DNA from: an uncultured Clostridia bacterium
GTDB lineage: Bacteria; Bacillota; Clostridia; Oscillospirales; Acutalibacteraceae
NCBI GenBank assembly: GCA_944384815.1
Contig: CALWUW010000036.1
Location: 158,124-222,123, forward strand
DNA length: 64,000 bases
Reading direction: 5' to 3'
The notes beneath the pieces are model-generated. The model saw nothing but the letters and a program-made list of their open reading frames with translations. It was not told the DNA's origin and searched no databases. Numbering within the stretch: position 1 is the first letter of the stretch; each line of letters opens with the position of its first letter. A program made the position numbers and the translations under genes. Positions 17,128 to 25,678 of this stretch are shown piece after piece.

Positions 17128-17202
17128 CCGGTTCCTGTTTTAGCAGTGAAATGTGTGCCGCCGGGCGATTCTGCAGCGGTATAGATTTTATTGCTAAACC
17201 GG
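17128..17202 (+). promoter_or_regulatory. Long hairpin in the pnp leader, possible PNPase autoregulation site
   Basis: A 14-base arm at 17139-17152 (TTTAGCAGTGAAAT) pairs fully with 17185-17198 (ATTTTATTGCTAAA), with two G-U pairs; CCGGT at 17128-17132 pairs with ACCGG at 17198-17202 below it, and CCGC/GCGG pairs inside. In Escherichia coli a long leader stem is cut by RNase III and used by PNPase to repress its own mRNA; a similar role here is inference. Confidence 0.6.
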
Positions 17203-17249
17203 AGCCTCGCTTATAAGGGTATACACTTCATTTATAAGGAGGAAACAGT

Positions 17250-19460
17250 ATGTTTGAGAATTTCCGCGTCTTTAAGACCGAATTCGCAGGCCGCCCCCTG
17301 GTTGTGGAAACCGGGAAAATGGCAGGTCTGGCCAACGGCGCCTGTTTGGTGCGCTACGGCGACACCGTGGTGCATGTAGCCGTTACCGCATCCGCCAAAC
17401 CCCGTGAGGGAGTGGATTTCTTCCCTCTTTCCGTAGATTTTGAGGAAAAGCTTTATTCCGTGGGCAAGATCCCCGGTTCCTTCCTGAAGCGGGAAGGCCG
17501 TCCCAGCGACAAGGCGATCCTCACCAGCCGCGTGATCGACCGCCCCATTCGCCCCCTGTTCCCCAAGGATATGCGCAACGACGTGTCCGTTGTGGCCACG
17601 GTTATGAGCGTGGATCATGACTGCGCTCCGGAGATCACCGCCATGGTGGGTGTTTCCATTGCGCTGTCCATTTCCGATATTCCCTGGAACGGGCCTATCT
17701 CCGGTGTTTCCGTTGGTCTGATCGACGGAGAATACGTGATCAACCCCACGGCGGAGCAGAGAAAAGTCAGCCGCATGGCGGTGACGGTGGCTTCCACGGA
17801 TAAGAAGATCCCCATGATCGAAGCCGGAGCCAATGAGGTTTCCGACGACGAGATGTTTAACGGCATTATGGCCGGTCATGAAGCCAACCAGCACATTATT
17901 TCCTTTATCAAGGAGATCCAGGCGGAGATCGGCAAGCCTAAGTTTGAATATCCGGCCATTCATCCCAGTGATGAAATGTTTGAAGCGGTGAAGGCGTTTG
18001 CCGAGGAAGACATCAAGGCCGCTTTGGATACGGACGATAAAAATGTTCGGGACGCCCGGCTGAAGCCTGTGTATGAGAAAGTGCACGAAAAATTCGATCC
18101 CATTTATCCCGACCAGAGCGCGGAGCTGGAAGAGTGCCTGTATAAGACCCAGAAATTCGTGGTTCGCCGCTGGCTTTTGGACGAGCAGAAGCGTGTGGAC
18201 GGCCGTGCCATGGATCAGATGCGGCCTTTGGCGGCGGAAGTGGATCTTCTGCCCCGGGTGCATGGTTCCGGTATGTTCACCCGTGGCCAGACCCAGGTGC
18301 TGACGGTAGCCACTTTGGGCCCGGTCAGCGACCAGCAGCTGCTGGACGGTATCGACCAGGAAGAATTCAAGCGGTATATGCATCAATATAATTTTCCCTC
18401 CTATTCCGTAGGAGAGACCAAGCCCAGCCGCGGCCCCGGACGCCGGGAGATCGGCCACGGCGCTTTGGCAGAGCGTGCATTGCTTCCGGTGATTCCCCCT
18501 GTGGAGGAATTCCCCTATGCCTATCGTCTGGTCAGTGAAGTGCTCAGCTCCAACGGCTCCACTTCTCAGGCTTCCATCTGCGGCTCCACCCTGGCTCTGA
18601 TGGCGGCGGGCGTGCCCATTAAGGCGCCTGTAGCCGGCATTTCTTGCGGCCTGATCACGGAAGGCGACCGGTGGATGACCATGGTAGACATCCAGGGCCT
18701 GGAAGACTTCTTCGGCGATATGGACTTTAAGGTAGGCGGAACCAAGGAAGGCATCACCGCCATTCAGATGGACCTGAAGATCGACGGCTTGACCCCGGAG
18801 ATCATTCGGGAGGCTTTGGAGAAGACCCATAAGGCCAGAAACTACATCATCGATGAGGTGATCCTGAAGGCCATTCCCGAGCCCAGAAAAGAGCTCAGCC
18901 GCTATGCACCCAAGATGCGCTCCACCACCATTCCGGTGGACAAGATCCGTGAAGTCATCGGCACCGGCGGAAAGGTGATCCAGAAGATCTGCGCCGAGTG
19001 CGGCGTAAAGATGGACGTGGAGGAAGACGGCCATATCTTTGTTTCCGGCATGGATCCGGAGGGCCTGGAGAGAGCCATGACCATTATCGACACCATCGTT
19101 AACGATCCGGAGCCCGGCGCCATTTATAACGGCAAGGTCACCCGGCTGATGGACTTCGGTGCCTTTGTGGAAATCGCTCCCGGCAAGGAAGGCCTGGTGC
19201 ATATTTCCCGCCTGGACGTGAAGCGCACGGAAAAGGTAACGGATGTGGTGAATGTAGGCGACGAGATCATGGTAAAGGTCCTGGAAATCGACGATAAGGG
19301 CCGCCTGAACCTTAGTCGCCGGGACGCTCTCATTGAAGTGGAAGGGCTGGTTCCGGAGAACGACATTTCCGAGGAACGCCGTCCGGCTCGCCGGGAAGGC
19401 GGATTCCACCGGGATCGTCGGGATAACCGGGATAGCCGGGACAGCCGGGGACGCCGCTGA
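17250..19460 (+). CDS. pnp: Polyribonucleotide nucleotidyltransferase (PNPase)
   Basis: A 736-residue 3'-5' phosphorolytic exoribonuclease. Two RNase PH domains (about 10-230 and 310-540) are separated by the helical linker; they are followed by a KH domain ([15 protein letters not shown], about 567-581) and an S1 domain ([26 protein letters not shown], about 627-652). The C-terminus is an Arg/Asp-rich tail ([16 protein letters not shown]) encoded by the 9-bp repeat at 19410-19454. AAGGAGG precedes the ATG at 17250. It may be read through from rpsO or from a promoter in the 130-base leader that I could not place with confidence. Confidence 0.96.
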   Translation: MFENFRVFKTEFAGRPLVVETGKMAGLANGACLVRYGDTVVHVAVTASAKPREGVDFFPLSVDFEEKLYSVGKIPGSFLKREGRPSDKAILTSRVIDRPIRPLFPKDMRNDVSVVATVMSVDHDCAPEITAMVGVSIALSISDIPWNGPISGVSVGLIDGEYVINPTAEQRKVSRMAVTVASTDKKIPMIEAGANEVSDDEMFNGIMAGHEANQHIISFIKEIQAEIGKPKFEYPAIHPSDEMFEAVKAFAEEDIKAALDTDDKNVRDARLKPVYEKVHEKFDPIYPDQSAELEECLYKTQKFVVRRWLLDEQKRVDGRAMDQMRPLAAEVDLLPRVHGSGMFTRGQTQVLTVATLGPVSDQQLLDGIDQEEFKRYMHQYNFPSYSVGETKPSRGPGRREIGHGALAERALLPVIPPVEEFPYAYRLVSEVLSSNGSTSQASICGSTLALMAAGVPIKAPVAGISCGLITEGDRWMTMVDIQGLEDFFGDMDFKVGGTKEGITAIQMDLKIDGLTPEIIREALEKTHKARNYIIDEVILKAIPEPRKELSRYAPKMRSTTIPVDKIREVIGTGGKVIQKICAECGVKMDVEEDGHIFVSGMDPEGLERAMTIIDTIVNDPEPGAIYNGKVTRLMDFGAFVEIAPGKEGLVHISRLDVKRTEKVTDVVNVGDEIMVKVLEIDDKGRLNLSRRDALIEVEGLVPENDISEERRPARREGGFHRDRRDNRDSRDSRGRR
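19410..19454 (+). repeat. 9-bp tandem repeat in the pnp 3' end, 5 copies
   Basis: cgggatcgt, cgggataac, cgggatagc, cgggacagc, cggggacgc. It encodes the repeating Arg-Asp-Ser/Asn tail of PNPase and stops at the stop codon. Confidence 0.8.
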
Positions 19461-19506
19461 TCGTTAGATCGTTTTCGGAAGATCCCTTGCTGCGGAAGGA
19501 AAAACC

Positions 19507-19543
19507 AATTGCCCGGGAAATTTGATTTCCCGGGCAATTTTTT
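19507..19543 (+). terminator. Intrinsic terminator of pnp
   Basis: A perfect 15-bp stem (AATTGCCCGGGAAAT and its complement) with a 3-base loop, followed by TTTT. Confidence 0.9.
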
Positions 19544-19651
19544 ACCTCCGGGCGCTTTCTCAACAGGTCGGCGCAAAGTCGGCGGAAGCGCTTTGGGGAA
19601 AAGAAAAAGGAACGTTTCAACAGGTTTTATTTTATGGAAAGGGGCGGACAA

Positions 19652-20677
19652 ATGCGGATCTTGGCTTTGGAATCCTCCTGCGACGAAACCGCCGCGGCGG
19701 TGGTGGAGGACGGAAGACGGGTGCTTTCTTCCGTGGTGGCTTCCCAGGTGGAAGAACATCGGTTATATGGCGGGGTGGTGCCAGAGATCGCCTCCCGCAG
19801 GCACAGCGAGGCGGTGGTGCCGGTAACGGAGCAGGCGCTGGCTCAGGCGGGGCTTTCTCTTTCCCAGATAGACGCCGTGGCGGTGACGTATGCGCCGGGG
19901 CTGATCGGCGCGCTGCTGGTGGGGGTGAATTTCGCCAAAGGGCTGGCTCTGGCCGCGGGGAAGCCACTGATTCCGGTGCACCATATCCGGGGGCACATTG
20001 CCGCCAATTATCTGACGCATCCGGAGCTTCAGCCGCCTTTTTTGTGTTTGGTGGTCTCCGGAGGGCATAGTCACATTGTGTTGGTGGAAGACTATACCAA
20101 GCTTTCGGTTTTGGGGCAGACCCGGGACGACGCCGCCGGCGAAGCGTTTGACAAAGCCGCCCGGGCCATGGGTATGCCCTATCCCGGAGGGGTGGCCATG
20201 GACAAGCTGGCGGAATCCGGAAACTCTCAGGCGTTTCGCCTTCCCCGGCCTTCGGTGGAAGGGGCGACCTACGATTTCAGCTTTTCCGGGCTGAAAACCG
20301 CCGTGATCAATCTGCTGCATACAGCCCGGCAAAGAGGAGAGGAAATCTCCACAGCGGATCTTTCCGCTTCTTTCCGCCAGGCGGTGGTGGACTGCCTGAC
20401 ACGCAATTTCATCAAAGCCGCGGAAGATACCGGCATCCGCAAGCTGGTTATGGCCGGAGGGGTTTCCGCCAACTCTCTTCTGCGCCGGCAGCTGCAGGAG
20501 GAATGCCGTAAGCGGGGATGGGAATTTTATATGCCGGAGCTTTCTCTGTGCGGGGACAACGCGGCGATGATGGGCGCCCAGGCTTATTATGAGTTTCAGG
20601 CCGGGAATGTGGCGGGAATGGAGCTGAATGCCCGGGCAGCACTGTCTATTGACCGCAGCTACGGCGATCTTCTGTAA
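19652..20677 (+). CDS. tsaD: tRNA N6-threonylcarbamoyltransferase TsaD
   Basis: A 341-residue ASKHA-fold enzyme that, with TsaB and TsaE, transfers threonylcarbamoyl to A37 of ANN-decoding tRNAs. The motifs are LALESSCDETAAAVV (N-terminus), the metal-binding HxxxH in HIRGHIAAN, VSGGHSH, GEAFDKAARAMGMPYPGG and the late GGVSANSLLR and GDNAAMMG. The ATG at 19652 follows GGAAAGGGG. The family length (about 340) matches. It follows pnp after a terminator, so it probably has its own promoter. Confidence 0.95.
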   Translation: MRILALESSCDETAAAVVEDGRRVLSSVVASQVEEHRLYGGVVPEIASRRHSEAVVPVTEQALAQAGLSLSQIDAVAVTYAPGLIGALLVGVNFAKGLALAAGKPLIPVHHIRGHIAANYLTHPELQPPFLCLVVSGGHSHIVLVEDYTKLSVLGQTRDDAAGEAFDKAARAMGMPYPGGVAMDKLAESGNSQAFRLPRPSVEGATYDFSFSGLKTAVINLLHTARQRGEEISTADLSASFRQAVVDCLTRNFIKAAEDTGIRKLVMAGGVSANSLLRRQLQEECRKRGWEFYMPELSLCGDNAAMMGAQAYYEFQAGNVAGMELNARAALSIDRSYGDLL

Positions 20678-20771
20678 GATCTTTGACAAAAGGCTAAGCG
20701 GCCATTTTGCAGGAAAGGAAATGGATTCCTGCAAAATAGTTCCTTTTGTTTCCAAGAATTCACGAGTTGTT

Positions 20772-20796
20772 CACAGAATACCCGATTGATTCTGTG
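20772..20796 (+). promoter_or_regulatory. pckG: Inverted repeat overlapping the pckG promoter, candidate operator
   Basis: CACAGAAT (20772-20779) and ATTCTGTG (20789-20796) form a perfect 8-bp inverted repeat with a 9-base spacer, and the right half overlaps the -35 element. GTTCACA also occurs twice nearby as a direct repeat. The spacing suits a dimeric repressor. The regulator is unknown. Confidence 0.5.
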
Positions 20797-20814
20797 TTCA
20801 CAATGTAGTATAAT
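20786..20814 (+). promoter_or_regulatory. Sigma-A promoter of pckG
   Basis: TTGATT and a perfect TATAAT with a 17-base spacer, about 50 bases before the start codon. Confidence 0.75.
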
Positions 20815-20864
20815 GTATTCAGGAATGCAGTTGGCCGTTGTCGGCCGGAAGGAGAATTAAAGAT

Positions 20865-22631
20865 ATGACAAGCAATACCTCCGTTTTAAACTGGATTGAA
20901 AACATGAAAACTCTTGTCAATCCGGACCAGGTTGTCTGGATCGATGGCTCTGAAGAACAGCTGGAAGCGCTTCGCAAAGAAGCTTGCTCCACCGGCGAAA
21001 TGATCAAATTGAACGAGGAAAAGCTGCCCGGCTGCTATCTGCACCGTACGGCTGTCAACGATGTGGCCCGTGTAGAAGGCCGCACCTTTATCTGCTCCAA
21101 GAAGGAAGAGGACGCAGGCCCCACCAATAACTGGATGGATCCTGAGAAGGCATACAAAATGCTCTTTGACATTGCCAAGGGCAGCTATGCCGGACGCACC
21201 ATGTATGTGATCCCCTACTCCATGGGCCCTGTAGGCTCCCCCTTCTCCAAGGTGGGCATTGAGTTGACGGACTCCATCTACGTGGTTCTGAACATGGCTA
21301 TTATGACCCGTGTGGGCAAGGCGGTTCTGGAATCTTTGGGAGACAGTGAGGACTGGGTCCGCGGCCTGCACTGCAAGTGCCAGATCGACGAGGAAAAGCG
21401 CTATATCTGCCATTTCCCCGAGGACAATACCATTATCTCCGTAAACTCCGGCTACGGCGGAAACGTTCTTCTGGGCAAGAAGTGCTTCGCTCTGCGTATC
21501 GCTTCCTTCCTGGGCAAGAACGAAGGCTGGATGGCCGAGCATATGCTGATCCTGGGCGTAGAGAATCCCCAGGGCGAAGTGAAGTATATCTCCGCGGCGT
21601 TCCCCTCTGCCTGCGGCAAGACCAACCTGGCCATGCTGATCCCGCCGGAGGGCTATCGTGAAAAGGGCTATAAGGTATGGACAGTGGGCGACGATATCGC
21701 CTGGATGCGCATTGGGCCCGACGGCCGCCTCTGGGCTATTAACCCGGAAAACGGCTTCTTCGGCGTAGCGCCCGGAACCAATGAGAAGTCCAACCCCAAC
21801 GCTCTGTATACCACCCAGAAGGGCACCATCTTCACCAACGTTGCCCATAACCTGGATGATAACACCGTGTGGTGGGAAGGCCTGGATAAGAATCCGCCGG
21901 AGAATGCGGTGGATTGGAAGGGCAACCCCTGGAACGGCAAGACCAGCGATGTAAAAGGCGCTCATCCCAACAGCCGCTTTACCGCTCCCGCCAAGAACTG
22001 CCCCTGCATCAGCGAGGAGTTCGATAAGGGCACAGGCGTGCCGATCTCTGCCATCGTATTCGGCGGCCGCCGGGCTCAGACCACGCCTCTGGTGTATCAG
22101 TCCAGAGACTGGAACAACGGCGTATTCGTAGGCTCCATCATGGCTTCCGAGACCACCGCTGCCGCTACCGGTGCTGTGGGCGTGCTGCGTCATGATCCTA
22201 TGGCTATGAAGCCCTTCTGCGGCTATCATATGGGCGACTATTTCCAGCACTGGATCGAAATGGGCCAGAAGCTGGGCGATAAGGCTCCCAAGATCTTCAA
22301 TGTAAACTGGTTCCGTCTGGACGAGGAAGGCCACTTCATTTGGCCGGGCTTCGGCGATAACCTCCGTGTTCTGGAATGGATCCTGAAGCGCTGCGAAGGC
22401 TCCGTGGATGCCCAGGAGACTCCCATCGGCTATGTTCCCTATGCAGAGGACATCAACCTGGAAGGCCTGAAGGACTTCGACGTAGAGACCCTGAAGACCA
22501 TTCTGGAGATCAAGAACGACGAGTGGTCCAAGGAAGCAGAGGAGATCACCGAGTTCTACAAGACCTTCGGCGACAAGCTCCCTGCAGAGCTGCAGGCACA
22601 GCTGGCTTCTTTGAAGGAGCGCCTCCAGTAA
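20865..22631 (+). CDS. pckG: Phosphoenolpyruvate carboxykinase (GTP)
   Basis: A 588-residue enzyme that interconverts oxaloacetate and PEP with GTP/GDP. The GTP-type P-loop motif FPSACGKTNLAML is near residue 250, the substrate-binding YGGN segment near 205, and the guanine-binding region is present late in the chain. The length fits the GTP family, not the ATP-dependent family. The ATG at 20865 has AAGGAG upstream. Codon use here is strongly biased, consistent with high expression. In anaerobes the enzyme may run towards oxaloacetate (CO2 fixation) as well as gluconeogenesis. It has its own promoter with a candidate operator and a strong terminator. Confidence 0.96.
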   Translation: MTSNTSVLNWIENMKTLVNPDQVVWIDGSEEQLEALRKEACSTGEMIKLNEEKLPGCYLHRTAVNDVARVEGRTFICSKKEEDAGPTNNWMDPEKAYKMLFDIAKGSYAGRTMYVIPYSMGPVGSPFSKVGIELTDSIYVVLNMAIMTRVGKAVLESLGDSEDWVRGLHCKCQIDEEKRYICHFPEDNTIISVNSGYGGNVLLGKKCFALRIASFLGKNEGWMAEHMLILGVENPQGEVKYISAAFPSACGKTNLAMLIPPEGYREKGYKVWTVGDDIAWMRIGPDGRLWAINPENGFFGVAPGTNEKSNPNALYTTQKGTIFTNVAHNLDDNTVWWEGLDKNPPENAVDWKGNPWNGKTSDVKGAHPNSRFTAPAKNCPCISEEFDKGTGVPISAIVFGGRRAQTTPLVYQSRDWNNGVFVGSIMASETTAAATGAVGVLRHDPMAMKPFCGYHMGDYFQHWIEMGQKLGDKAPKIFNVNWFRLDEEGHFIWPGFGDNLRVLEWILKRCEGSVDAQETPIGYVPYAEDINLEGLKDFDVETLKTILEIKNDEWSKEAEEITEFYKTFGDKLPAELQAQLASLKERLQ

Positions 22632-22652
22632 TCCGGAGCGTGCCTTTTCCAA

Positions 22653-22697
22653 AGATCGCAAGACTAAAAGGCAAAAAAAGCGCAAATGTAAAAAGGG
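22653..22697 (+). repeat. Degenerate 9-bp tandem repeat downstream of pckG, 5 copies
   Basis: agatcgcaa, gactaaaag, gcaaaaaaa, gcgcaaatg, taaaaaggg. The units resemble those at 7631 and 15645. The array runs into the pckG terminator. Confidence 0.6.
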
Positions 22698-22723
22698 GTT
22701 CGGCTAAGCCGAGCCCCTTTTAT
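22690..22723 (+). terminator. Intrinsic terminator of pckG
   Basis: AAAAGGGG-TTCGGCT and AGCCGAG-CCCCTTTT form a long stem with a short loop, ending in TTTTATTT. Confidence 0.85.
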
Positions 22724-22750
22724 TTGTGTGCATAGGAAAGATTCCATGAA

Positions 22751-22796
22751 AAAACAGCCCCTGAATCCGGTGAAATCCGGGTTCGGGGGCTGTTTT
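22751..22796 (-). terminator. Bidirectional terminator between pckG and the sugar kinase
   Basis: AAAACAGCCCC and GGGGGCTGTTTT flank an inner ATCCGG/CCGGGT stem; T-runs occur on both strands, so it can serve the minus-strand kinase gene and back up the pckG terminator. Confidence 0.7.
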
Positions 22797-22913
22797 AGCG
22801 GGTGGCGGGAAAAAACCATAAACGGATGAAAGAATAAAATGCTGCAAACCGGCGAAGGGGCAAGGAAATGCTTCTCCTTCCAGCCTGAGCCGGGGGTTGC
22901 GCCTGCTGCGTGT

Positions 22914-23885
22914 TTAGGTGAGCAAAGGAAAGGTTTCCCGGCAGTGGAGGATCTCCTCTTCCGTGGGCAGGGCGGGAATGGAGCCGTGCCGGGTGGTGGT
23001 GATGGAACCGGCGGCGTTGCCGTAGGAAAGGATCTCTTCCAGGGCTTCGGCGGAAAGCCGGGTGATCTCTTCCCGGGAAAGGGCGGAAAGCCGGTGCAGC
23101 ACGGCGCCGAAGAAGGCGTCCCCCGCGCCGTTGGTATCAATGGTATGAACCTGGTAGGTAGGGCGGTATCCCCAAAGGGAGCCGCAGCGATAGAAGGCGC
23201 CTTTTTCGCCCATGGAAACCAGCACCAGCGTGCAGCCCTTTTCCAGCAGCCGAAGGCTGCCCTCCTCCGGATCCCGGGAGCCGGAAAGCAGCTCCAGCTC
23301 TTCCTCCGAGACTTTTACAACATCCGCCAGAGAAAGTCCTTCCAGCATATACGGCACCGCCGCTTCCGAAGATTCCCACAGGAAGGGGCGATAGTTGGGG
23401 TCGTAGCTGATCAGCTTCCCCAGAGAACGGGCATACCGGACGGCGTCCAAAGTGGCGGAGCGGCTGGGCTCATCCGTCAGGGAAACGGAGCCGAAATGGA
23501 AGATCCGGCAGTTTTGGATCAGCTCCAAAGAAACTTCCCGGGATTCCAGCAGAATATCCGCCCCGGGCTTCCGATAAAAGGTAAACGAGCGGTCCCCTTT
23601 GGAATCCAGTTGCACAAACGCCAGCGTGGTAGGACAGGCAGAGGTCTCCACCAGCCCTTTTGCGCAGATTCCCGCCTTTTCCAGGCTTTCCCGCAGGAAA
23701 GCGCCGAAAGCGTCCTTTCCTACTTTGCCGATAAAAGCGGTTTTCCCTCCCAGCTTGGATACCGCCGCCAGCACGTTGGCCGGAGCGCCTCCGGCGATCC
23801 GGGCAAACAGCAGGTCTCCCCGTGGGGTCTGGCCGGAGGGGGTGAAATCAATCAGCAGTTCTCCAATAGCCGTAACGTCAAACAT
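22914..23885 (-). CDS. PfkB family carbohydrate kinase, fructokinase-like
   Basis: A 323-residue ribokinase/PfkB-fold sugar kinase. The N-terminus FDVTAIGELLIDF, the GGAPANVLAAVSKLGGKTAFIG motif near residue 32 and the catalytic DTNGAGDAFFG signature near residue 250 (the second Asp is the catalytic base) are all present. The overall pattern is that of bacterial fructokinases, but 2-keto-3-deoxygluconate kinases look similar, so the sugar is not certain. The ATG at 23885 follows GGGAGGA. It is a single gene on its strand; no transporter lies next to it. Confidence 0.85.
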   Translation of the reverse strand: MFDVTAIGELLIDFTPSGQTPRGDLLFARIAGGAPANVLAAVSKLGGKTAFIGKVGKDAFGAFLRESLEKAGICAKGLVETSACPTTLAFVQLDSKGDRSFTFYRKPGADILLESREVSLELIQNCRIFHFGSVSLTDEPSRSATLDAVRYARSLGKLISYDPNYRPFLWESSEAAVPYMLEGLSLADVVKVSEEELELLSGSRDPEEGSLRLLEKGCTLVLVSMGEKGAFYRCGSLWGYRPTYQVHTIDTNGAGDAFFGAVLHRLSALSREEITRLSAEALEEILSYGNAAGSITTTRHGSIPALPTEEEILHCRETFPLLT

Positions 23886-24033
23886 AAAAAATCCTCCCTT
23901 GTGTTCAGCACCTTTCCGGCGCCTTTGGAAAAAGCCATTCTTTTTCCGTTTGTTTCTGTACTTATTATATCCGGTTTCCCGGGCTTTGCAAGAAGCAGAA
24001 AAGCAGGGGAGCAGAAATGCGGAAAACAAAAAT

Positions 24034-24074
24034 CCCTTCTTTCAGGAAACAATCCGGAAAGAAGGGATTACAAT
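24034..24074 (-). terminator. Intrinsic terminator of the HAD gene
   Basis: On the minus strand AATCCCTTCTTTC and GAAAGAAGGGATT form a perfect stem, followed by TTTGTTTT. Confidence 0.8.
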
Positions 24075-24093
24075 TTGTATTTTAGATTTTATT

Positions 24094-24882
24094 TTATACG
24101 TGAGGTCTAATTTTCAGCAGATGATCCACTGCCGCGGCAAATCCTTCTCCTCCGGGAAGAGGCGCCACAAAGGAAGGAAGGTGGGCCATACGATGGGCAA
24201 AAGGCTGAATATTGGCCACGCCGCAGCTTAAGGGGAAATAAGCAAACATGGGCTCGTCGTTGGGAGAATCCCCAAACCAGAGAATCTTTTCCGAAAGCCC
24301 GGTCTCTCCCCGGACCGTCTCCAAAAACAGCCGGGTCATGGAAAGCTTATCATAGGAGCCAAACCAGGCGTTTACGTGAATGGAGCTGACTTTGGCCTCC
24401 GCTCCCATGGAAAGGCAGATGTCCCGGATCTTTTCCGCCGCATCCAGCCCCAGAACCGGAGGCTCTTCCGCAAAATCAATGGCCAGATCGTAAACCCGGG
24501 AGAACTGATCCTTGGCCACCCGGGCGCCGGGGACCTGCTCCAGGCAGGCTGCCTGAATGGCCGCCAGCTTTTTCCGGATGTCTTCTCCGGCTACGCTGGG
24601 ATGGGTGAAGATCTTCAGGTGCTGGTTTTCCGTATAGTATACCACGGCGCCGTTTTCTCCCACCACCGCGTCCACCGGCCATTCCCGGGCAATCAGATCG
24701 CACCAGCCGCAGGAGCGCCCGGTAACAGGGATTACCTGATAGCCTGCCCGGTGAAGGCGCCAAAGGGCGGAATAGGCGCAGTCCGGCAGGCGGCCGTGAG
24801 TGGTAAGGGTGTCGTCGATATCGGTGAGAATATAGCGGATGGGCTCCGCCTGCGCGGGGGTCAGGGTCTCAATAGGCTGCAT
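24094..24882 (-). CDS. HAD-IIB family phosphatase
   Basis: A 262-residue haloacid dehalogenase superfamily protein, subfamily IIB. Motif I is DIDDTLTTHG (the first Asp is the nucleophile), motif II lies in PVTGRS, a type IIB cap is inserted in the middle, and motif III/IV is WFGDSPNDEPMF. Members include sucrose-phosphate and mannosyl-3-phosphoglycerate phosphatases and many Cof-like sugar phosphatases; the substrate here is unknown. The ATG at 24882 follows GGGAG and is preferred over a start 13 codons upstream that would enter the repeat region. Confidence 0.83.
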   Translation of the reverse strand: MQPIETLTPAQAEPIRYILTDIDDTLTTHGRLPDCAYSALWRLHRAGYQVIPVTGRSCGWCDLIAREWPVDAVVGENGAVVYYTENQHLKIFTHPSVAGEDIRKKLAAIQAACLEQVPGARVAKDQFSRVYDLAIDFAEEPPVLGLDAAEKIRDICLSMGAEAKVSSIHVNAWFGSYDKLSMTRLFLETVRGETGLSEKILWFGDSPNDEPMFAYFPLSCGVANIQPFAHRMAHLPSFVAPLPGGEGFAAAVDHLLKIRPHV

Positions 24883-24910
24883 ACCGTTTGCTCCCTTGCT
24901 GATAAAATCA

Positions 24911-25237
24911 TAGGATACCACAGGATATCACAGGTTATCACAGGATATCCGTTTGCCATTTGCTGTTTGCTGTTGTCCGTTTGCCGGCTTCTGTTTCCTT
25001 GTTTCCTTGTTTCCTTGTCTCCTTGCCTCTTCGCTTCCTTGTTCCCGGTTTTCGATGTCCGGAATCCGAGAATCCGAGAATCCAAGAATCCACGAATCTA
25101 AGAATCCACGAATCCAAAACCCCGGGGATCCCGCCCACCGCATTTCCCGCCCGGGGTTTCCGGGAAGAAAGATGGCCGATAGACTGGAAGACTGGAAAAC
25201 TGGAAAACGGAAAGCGGGAAAGCCGGAAGGATCGAAA
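24911..25237. repeat. Composite region of four to five different short tandem repeats
   Basis: The 370-base gap between the HAD gene and pyrI holds no supported gene but consists largely of tandem arrays: 10-bp x4 (taggatacca/caggatatca, 24911-24950), about 7-bp x5 (gtttgct, 24951-24985), 8-bp x7 (tgtttcct, 24992-25047), 8-bp x7 (gaatccga, 25062-25117) and 8-bp x7 (gactggaa decaying to gcgggaaa, 25182-25237). The units differ from one another, so this is a cluster of separate expansions. Confidence 0.85.
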
Positions 25238-25252
25238 GAACAGGGGCCCGGC

Positions 25253-25678
25253 TTATTTCTGCCGGGGTCTGTATTCGTATTCGCAGTAAGCGCAGCGGTA
25301 TTTTTTATTTTCCGTAAGGTAGAAGATCTGCTCTACGCTTTCTTCCACACTGGTGATGCACCGGGGGTTCCGGCAGCGGATGACGTTTTTCAGAATTTTG
25401 GGCATCTGGGGCTTGCGCTTTTCCACCAGTTTCCCGTCCCGGATCACCCCTACGGTGATGTTAGGATCCAAAAATCCCAGAATATCCAGGTTCAGATCCA
25501 ATTCCCCGTCGATTTTGATAATGTCCTTGCGGCCGTATTTTTCGCTGCGGGCGTTTTTGATAATGGCCACGCAGCAGTCCAGTTTGCCCAGCTCCAACAG
25601 ATCGTAAAGGATCATGCTGGTGCCTGCCTGAATGTGGTCGATAACAATGCCGTTTTGCAGACTGTCAATGTTCAGCAT
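25253..25678 (-). CDS. pyrI: Aspartate carbamoyltransferase regulatory subunit
   Basis: A 141-residue regulatory chain of aspartate transcarbamoylase. The N-terminal allosteric domain carries [10 protein letters not shown] and the C-terminal zinc domain has the four cysteines in CRNPRC and CAYC that bind zinc and contact the catalytic chain. Nucleotide effectors (CTP, ATP, UTP) bind the N-terminal domain in known members. Its ATG lies inside the end of pyrB (14-base overlap), so the two are translationally coupled. Confidence 0.94.
   Translation of the reverse strand: MLNIDSLQNGIVIDHIQAGTSMILYDLLELGKLDCCVAIIKNARSEKYGRKDIIKIDGELDLNLDILGFLDPNITVGVIRDGKLVEKRKPQMPKILKNVIRCRNPRCITSVEESVEQIFYLTENKKYRCAYCEYEYRPRQK

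Noticed and set aside
17232-19409. A 725-codon open frame on the minus strand opposite pnp
   Set aside because: It mirrors pnp almost end to end and shows no protein family features; it is explained by codon bias of pnp.
20886-22685. A 599-codon open frame on the minus strand opposite pckG
   Set aside because: Antisense shadow of a highly biased gene; no start signal or domain.
24960-25138. CRISPR array
   Set aside because: The repeats at 24911-25237 are contiguous 7-10 bp tandem units without spacers of constant length and without cas genes.
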